A stretch of 18,535 bases of DNA from Lachnospiraceae bacterium (GTDB lineage Bacteria > Bacillota > Clostridia > Lachnospirales > Lachnospiraceae). Positions within the stretch are counted from its first letter, which is position 1. Each line of letters opens with the position of its first letter. Below the pieces are notes generated by a model that was not told the DNA's origin, did not search any database, and saw only the letters and a list, made by a program, of their open reading frames with translations. The stretch covers positions 1-18,535 of the forward strand of contig SFDP01000043.1 in assembly GCA_004558185.1 (NCBI GenBank). Direction: 5' to 3'. This document shows, in pieces, positions 14,578-18,535 of this stretch. The position numbers were made by a program, and so were the translations under genes.

Positions 14578-15357
14578 GTGAAGCTGAATAAGAGTAGAAC
14601 AGAGAAAAAACTAAACAGATATGGCCTGCTGGATTCTTTAAGGGGAATTGTGCTGATCAGTATGATCATATACCATGGAGTCTGGAATATGGTATATCTT
14701 TATGGCTATGACTGGCACTGGTATCTGACAGAGGGAGCATTTTTATGGCAGCAGAGCATTTGCTGTACCTTTATTCTTCTTTCCGGTTTTTGCTGGTCCA
14801 TGGGGAAAAATCCCTTAAAAAACGGACTGATGGTATTTGGCAGTGGGCTTTTGGTTACTGCGGTCACTCTTAAAGTAATGCCGCAGAACAGAGTGGTCTT
14901 TGGGGTGCTTACCTGTATTGGCTCCTGTATTCTGCTAATGACCTGGCTAAACCGTTTCTGCAAAATGCTTCCGCCTGTTCTGGGAATGGTGCTTAGCTTT
15001 TTCCTGTTTATTTTATTCCGTGGAGTAAACAGCGGCTATTTAGGAACGGAGGGCTTAAGGCTGGCCGCTCTTCCTCAGAGCTGGTATCAGGGTTCGGGAT
15101 ATGACGGATATCTGAGAGCCTATTTGGGCTTTCCGCCAAAAACCTTTTATTCTACGGACTATTTTTCGCTTATCCCCTGGGTTTTTCTGTTTTTTACGGG
15201 TTATTTTCTATATAGGATATCCAACCAAAAGGGCTGGCTTGGAAAAAGAATATTCTATGTATCTATTCCGGGGATCCAGGCTATGGGACAGCATTCCCTG
15301 CTGATTTATCTGCTTCATCAGCCTGTGCTGTATCTGGTAGGCAGTTTCCTTATTTAA
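14578..15357 (+). CDS. DUF1624/HGSNAT-like membrane acyltransferase
   Basis: A 259-residue polytopic protein with about seven membrane helices, opening with a short basic cytoplasmic end and then LLDSLRGIVLISMIIYHG (17-34). The DSLRG...YH arrangement is that of the DUF1624 / heparan-alpha-glucosaminide N-acetyltransferase-like family (also acyltransferase-3-like). Members move an acyl group from a cytoplasmic donor to an acceptor on the far side of the membrane; His33 is a candidate catalytic residue. The start is GTG with AGGA only a few bases away, so initiation may be weak. It lies 89 bases after the ligase with no terminator between. In context it is a candidate for the export or transfer step of the cluster. 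Confidence 0.78.
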   Translation: MKLNKSRTEKKLNRYGLLDSLRGIVLISMIIYHGVWNMVYLYGYDWHWYLTEGAFLWQQSICCTFILLSGFCWSMGKNPLKNGLMVFGSGLLVTAVTLKVMPQNRVVFGVLTCIGSCILLMTWLNRFCKMLPPVLGMVLSFFLFILFRGVNSGYLGTEGLRLAALPQSWYQGSGYDGYLRAYLGFPPKTFYSTDYFSLIPWVFLFFTGYFLYRISNQKGWLGKRIFYVSIPGIQAMGQHSLLIYLLHQPVLYLVGSFLI

Positions 15358-15597
15358 ACGTAACTGTGTATATATGGAGCTTAACGGGAGAAAATTAAAA
15401 TTTTACACGTTCTTATTCAAGTAATGGAACTGATAAGGGCTCTTCTATAAATGGGGTTATGATGAAAATAAAGCAAACAGCCGGGAGGAAAATCTTTCCG
15501 GTTTCTTGCTGAAACTTTTTACGGCTATGGGGTATCTATAAAACAGAAGGATAGAATTCCGGAAGTAAATCTTTCTTGTTTCCCAGGAGGAAAATAA
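15358..15597 (+). other. Intergenic region between the acylation cluster and the sigma factor gene
   Basis: No gene is visible. It contains a weak possible terminator with stem GGAAA (15487-15491) / TTTCC (15495-15499) closed by CC/GG and followed by TTTCTT (15502-15507). It also holds the ECF-type promoter listed separately, and the ribosome binding site AGGAGG just before the sigma gene. If the hairpin is not a working terminator, the cluster and the sigma/anti-sigma genes could share transcripts. Confidence 0.45.
15510..15538 (+). promoter_or_regulatory. ECF-type promoter, probably autoregulatory
   Basis: TGAAAC followed by a T-run (15510-15520) is the classic -35 of Bacillota ECF sigma factors of the sigma W/M/V/X type. 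After a 16-bp spacer comes GTATCTA (15532-15538), similar to the CGTA/CGTC -10. It stands about 60 bp before the ECF sigma gene, as expected for positive autoregulation. Confidence 0.65.
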
Positions 15598-16077
15598 ATG
15601 AATAGTGTATATGATCAGACAGTGGAATATATTTTGGATAACCAGGAAAAAATGTACAGATTAGCATACAGCTATGTGCAGAATAAAGAAAACGCCCTGG
15701 ATGTGGTGCAGAATGCTATTTGTACAGCTTTAGAAAAATGCGATTCAATCCGCAATCCTGAGGCATTGAGAACATGGATTTACCGAGTCGTGGTAAATGA
15801 AGCGTTGCAGCTCTTGCGCAAGGGCAAACGAGAGATCTCCTGGGATCCGGGAACCATGCCGGAGGATACGTACTGGGAAGCACCGGTGGAAGAAGTACAG
15901 GAGGTATATGCTCAGGTACAGAAACTTCCGCCGCCAATTAAAACCATTATTGTTCTGCGTTTTTATGAGGAATTATCGTTGAAGGAAATTGCTCAGGTGA
16001 CAGGACTCAACATCAATACCGTCAAATCCAGACTCTATCGGGGACTGGCGGATTTAGGAAAAGCCATAAGTGCATAA
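15598..16077 (+). CDS. ECF RNA polymerase sigma factor, SigV-like
   Basis: A 159-residue two-domain extracytoplasmic-function sigma factor. Region 2 (about 8-75) includes the core-binding/-10 segment RLAYSYVQNKENALDVVQNA, and region 4 (about 105-155) has the helix-turn-helix LSLKEIAQVTGLNINTVKSR. A ribosome binding site AGGAGG lies nine bases before the ATG. It is followed after ten bases by an RsiV-like anti-sigma factor, which makes a SigV-type assignment likely. In Bacillus subtilis and Clostridioides difficile SigV is activated by lysozyme and controls peptidoglycan and teichoic-acid modification. Autoregulation is supported by the upstream ECF promoter. Confidence 0.88.
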   Translation: MNSVYDQTVEYILDNQEKMYRLAYSYVQNKENALDVVQNAICTALEKCDSIRNPEALRTWIYRVVVNEALQLLRKGKREISWDPGTMPEDTYWEAPVEEVQEVYAQVQKLPPPIKTIIVLRFYEELSLKEIAQVTGLNINTVKSRLYRGLADLGKAISA

Positions 16078-16087
16078 AGGAGGGTAG

Positions 16088-17086
16088 ATGATGAAAGTAT
16101 TGCAGGAAAGCAAGAAAATATATGACAGGATAGAGATACCGGAGGAATTATCTCAGGTAGTAGAAGACAGCATTCAGCGTATGGAGGAGCAGAGAAAGGC
16201 GGGCAGGCAAGCTGATAATAAGAAGCAGGATGAAAACAGCAGACAGGCAGGAACTGTTCACAGCATGAAGGACAGAAAGAAAAAAAGCGCCATTAAGAAG
16301 GTGGTGGTAAGAACTCTTTCTACAGCAGCGGCTCTTTTAATTTGTTTCAGTATTGGACTGAACAGCAATCAGGCCTTTGCTATGGGAATGAGCGAGCTTC
16401 CCTTCGTGGGGCCGTTGGCAAGGGTATTGACCATTCGCTCTTATGAAGAAAGCAATGAAGAAACGGGAATCAATGTGGCAGTGGAAGTGCCTGCGGTAGA
16501 GGCAGAAAACACACAGAGCAAAGAAAATTCTCAGCCCTCTGTGGCGATAGATGTGAATGCTCGGATTGAAGAGATCGTGCAGCAGCATTTGGCAAAGGCA
16601 GAGAAAGATTTTGCTGATTATAAGGAAGCCTTTTTTGCCACAGGAGGAACTGAAGAAGAGTGGGCAGGAAGAACCATGGATGTGGTGGTGGACTACCAGA
16701 TTAAATATCAGGATGATGCCCGTGTATCCTTTGTCCTTTACCTGACAGAAGCCTGGGTAGCGTCTTATCAGGAGGAGTACTATTATAATCTTGACCTTGC
16801 CGAGAATCAGGAACTGACTTTGGAGGACATTCTTGGGGCTGACTGGATAAATATTGCTAATGACAGCATTTTTGGCCAGATGGAGCAGAGAATGGAAGAA
16901 AATGAGGATTATGTTTATTGGGGCAGTGAGAAAGATGATGATGGCATTGACATGGGGGGTTTTACTACTGTAGATCGGAATACCACCTTCTATATTAATG
17001 AAGCAGGAAATCCGGTGGTGACCTTCCCCAAATATGAGATAGCCCCGGGATTCATGGGTGTGCAGGAGTTCGAGATACAAAAATAG
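16088..17086 (+). CDS. RsiV-like anti-sigma factor (DUF3298 family)
   Basis: A 332-residue single-pass membrane protein. The cytoplasmic N-terminus (1-70) is charged and would hold the sigma factor. One membrane helix lies at about 72-92, followed by an extracellular domain with the AFAMGMSELPFVGPLARVLT stretch typical of the RsiV/DUF4163 group and a C-terminal DUF3298-like domain (about 200-332, ending in YEIAPGFMGVQEFEI). In Bacillus RsiV binds lysozyme directly and is then cleaved, freeing SigV. The same logic is inferred here. Two adjacent ATG codons (16088 and 16091) are possible starts; the second has the better spacing to GGAGG at 16079-16083. The gene is probably translated with the sigma gene, ten bases upstream. 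Confidence 0.82.
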   Translation: MMKVLQESKKIYDRIEIPEELSQVVEDSIQRMEEQRKAGRQADNKKQDENSRQAGTVHSMKDRKKKSAIKKVVVRTLSTAAALLICFSIGLNSNQAFAMGMSELPFVGPLARVLTIRSYEESNEETGINVAVEVPAVEAENTQSKENSQPSVAIDVNARIEEIVQQHLAKAEKDFADYKEAFFATGGTEEEWAGRTMDVVVDYQIKYQDDARVSFVLYLTEAWVASYQEEYYYNLDLAENQELTLEDILGADWINIANDSIFGQMEQRMEENEDYVYWGSEKDDDGIDMGGFTTVDRNTTFYINEAGNPVVTFPKYEIAPGFMGVQEFEIQK

Positions 17087-17142
17087 TCCTACGGAAAAGA
17101 CAGAAAAAAGAATAATAAACCCTACAGGGAAATCAGATGTGC

Positions 17143-17192
17143 AAAAACCCTGCCAATCTTCTTGCCTTAAGCAAAAGATCGGCAGGGTTTTT
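17143..17192. terminator. Bidirectional rho-independent terminator
   Basis: AAAAACCCTGCC (17143-17154) pairs with GGCAGGGTTTTT (17181-17192), and inner arms ATCTT and AAGAT extend the stem. A and T runs flank both sides, so it can terminate the anti-sigma transcript on the plus strand and the convergent ligase transcript on the minus strand. Confidence 0.93.
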
Positions 17193-17209
17193 CTGCTAGT
17201 GCAACGATT

Positions 17210-18400
17210 TTAATCGGTAAAATTATCAAAATACCCCTGTACCAGAATGATCGGCGTTCCCTTATCTCCCGAACCACTGGTCAGGTCGCATAAGGATCCC
17301 AGCAGGTCGGTTAACTGCCTGGGGGTAGTACCCTGAGAAGCCATATGTCCTACCAGACTTCCCTGTTTTTCCTTAATGCTTTTGGAAATAGCCTCTTTTA
17401 ATTCCTCTCCCCGTAAATCAGAGAAATCATTATCTGCCAGATATTTCAGCTTTAACTCGTTTGGGGTACCGATCAATCCGTTGGTGAAAGCCGGAGAAAC
17501 TACCGGGTCGGCCAATTCCCAGATCTTGCCCTGGGGATCCTTAAAGGCTCCATCACCATAGACCATCACCTCAACCTGCTTGCCTGTCAGCTTTTTAACC
17601 TCCAGTTGAATAGCTTCTACCAAATCCTGACATTCTCTGGGAAATAGCTTAACCTTGTCTTCTGTGGATTTATTAGAGCCCAAAAGGCCATATTTAGCAT
17701 TATAGCCGCTGCCGTTAATCGGGGCAGTAAGTATATCATCCATACCGCATACAATTTTCGCTCCGGCTTCTTTTAACAGACGCTTGGTTCTTTTGCGAGT
17801 ATGTATATCGCAGGTCAGTACACAGTCTGTATAGTCCAGAATAGTCTTTGCCTGATTGGCAAAAATAATCTCTACCTCGGCGCCAGCCTCTTTAATGATA
17901 TCGGAATAATATTCTACATAATCTACATTGGTAAATTCATGCTTGTTCTCACCAAAAAGCTCACGATATTTTTCCAGAGTAAGAACGTCGCTGTAAGGAT
18001 TGATACCCGCCTCATCCAATTGGTCATAGGTAAGAAGTGCATTACCCACCTCGTCACTGGGATAGCTGAGCATCAGCACCACCTTTTTCGCCCCCATGGC
18101 GATCCCTTTTAAGCAGATAGCAAAGCGATTGCGAGAAAGAATCGGAAAAATAACACCGATCGTTCCTCCGCCTAACTTGGCTCGAACATCATCTGCAATA
18201 TCTTCAACAGTTACATAATTGCCCTGAGAACGGGCTACGATAGATTCCGTTAAAGCAATCACATCCTTATCTCTTAAAGAGAAAGGTTCGCTTTCAGCAG
18301 CCTCCATAATGCTGGTTACTGCAATGTCTACCAGATTATCACCCTCACGGATGATAGGGCAGCGGATGCCCCTTGAAATAGTACCCACTTTTCTTTCCAT
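17210..18400 (-). CDS. Coenzyme F420-0:L-glutamate ligase-like protein (CofE/F420_ligase domain)
   Basis: A 396-residue protein of the F420 ligase (CofE/FbiB N-domain) superfamily. Family blocks include VTSIMEAAES and IALTESIVARSQG in the first 65 residues, the GGGTIGVIFPILSRNR stretch near 77-92, and GDGAFKDPQGKIWELADPVV near 282-301, which carries the metal/nucleotide-site acidic residues. True CofE adds glutamate to F420-0 with GTP. At about 250 residues CofE is shorter than this protein, and nothing else in the window relates to F420. Many Clostridia carry this long form without making F420, so it may ligate glutamate or another amino acid to a different acid. The ATG at 18398-18400 is preceded by AAAGAGG. 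Confidence 0.78.
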   Translation of the reverse strand: MERKVGTISRGIRCPIIREGDNLVDIAVTSIMEAAESEPFSLRDKDVIALTESIVARSQGNYVTVEDIADDVRAKLGGGTIGVIFPILSRNRFAICLKGIAMGAKKVVLMLSYPSDEVGNALLTYDQLDEAGINPYSDVLTLEKYRELFGENKHEFTNVDYVEYYSDIIKEAGAEVEIIFANQAKTILDYTDCVLTCDIHTRKRTKRLLKEAGAKIVCGMDDILTAPINGSGYNAKYGLLGSNKSTEDKVKLFPRECQDLVEAIQLEVKKLTGKQVEVMVYGDGAFKDPQGKIWELADPVVSPAFTNGLIGTPNELKLKYLADNDFSDLRGEELKEAISKSIKEKQGSLVGHMASQGTTPRQLTDLLGSLCDLTSGSGDKGTPIILVQGYFDNFTD

Positions 18401-18425
18401 ACCCTATACCTCTTTACTTCCCTGT

Positions 18426-18454
18426 AATGTAAAACAATATGATACCAGGGTCAA
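18426..18454 (-). promoter_or_regulatory. Promoter of the CofE-like gene
   Basis: On the minus strand TTGACC (plus 18449-18454), 17-bp spacer and TACATT (plus 18426-18431). An overlapping extended -10 TGGTATCAT (plus 18439-18447), identical to the one before bcp, is an alternative. Confidence 0.5.
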
Positions 18455-18456
18455 AA

Positions 18457-18507
18457 GGTCTGAACCCACATGAGCTTGCTCAAATGTGGGTGAATGTCCT
18501 TGAGACC
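18457..18507. repeat. Nested palindromic element
   Basis: GGTCT (18457-18461) pairs with AGACC (18503-18507). Within it ACCCACAT (18464-18471) pairs with ATGTGGGT (18484-18491), enclosing GAGC-TT-GCTC (18472-18481). The nested stems resemble an intergenic palindromic repeat unit. The flanking GGGTC and GACCC offer a competing outer stem. It lies just upstream of the CofE-like gene's promoter and may be the end of a transcript beyond the window. Confidence 0.6.
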
Positions 18508-18535
18508 CGCCAAAATATGAGCTTAAAAGTGGGGC

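Noticed and set aside
9824..15357. Standard dlt operon or NRPS cluster
   Set aside because: No MBOAT DltB or DltD homologue is present, the ligase looks like an acyl and not a D-alanine ligase, and no multi-domain NRPS protein is encoded.

Overview
The window reads as chromosome from a low-to-moderate GC Gram-positive of class Clostridia, most likely family Lachnospiraceae. The grounds are strong AGGAGG-type ribosome binding sites, tight same-strand operons, a rubrerythrin/DUF134 pair, an F420-ligase-like gene in a setting with no other F420 genes, and an RsiV-type anti-sigma factor. This placement is inferred from gene content; no rRNA or tRNA gene is present to confirm it.

Layout. (1) 1-4283, plus strand: an unassigned leader region, then a one-carbon/methionine gene (homocysteine methyltransferase fused to methylenetetrahydrofolate reductase) overlapped by an HdeD-like membrane protein and then by an Ogt-type DNA repair methyltransferase, followed by a YghZ-like aldo/keto reductase. 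(2) 4335-7318, minus strand: a coiled-coil protein built from 45-bp tandem repeats, rubrerythrin preceded by a DUF134 regulator whose leader is spanned by a long inverted repeat, and purC with a long structured leader. (3) 7571-8849, plus strand: bcp and yaaA, two peroxide-defence genes. (4) 8895-15357, plus strand: a YjdF-like membrane protein, an SCP2-domain protein, a membrane-anchored alpha/beta hydrolase, a standalone condensation-domain-like protein, an acyl carrier protein, an acyl-AMP ligase and a polytopic acyltransferase-like membrane protein. (5) 15510-17086, plus strand: an ECF sigma factor with its own ECF-type promoter and an RsiV-like anti-sigma factor. (6) 17143-18535: a bidirectional terminator, a CofE-like ligase on the minus strand, and a palindromic element at the window edge.

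The most interesting stretch is region 4. Ligase, carrier, condensation-like enzyme, hydrolase and membrane acyltransferase form a complete carrier-dependent acyl-transfer set without any NRPS or PKS megasynthase. It is analogous in logic, but not homologous, to the dlt D-alanylation system. It lies beside a SigV/RsiV-type envelope-stress pair, so an undescribed lipid or envelope acylation pathway is a reasonable hypothesis.

A second unexpected signal is a short repeated element placed exactly before three start codons (purC, the YjdF-like gene and the SCP2 gene). In two copies it encodes the same peptide end, LLKQQNER, with its stop codon two bases before the downstream ATG.
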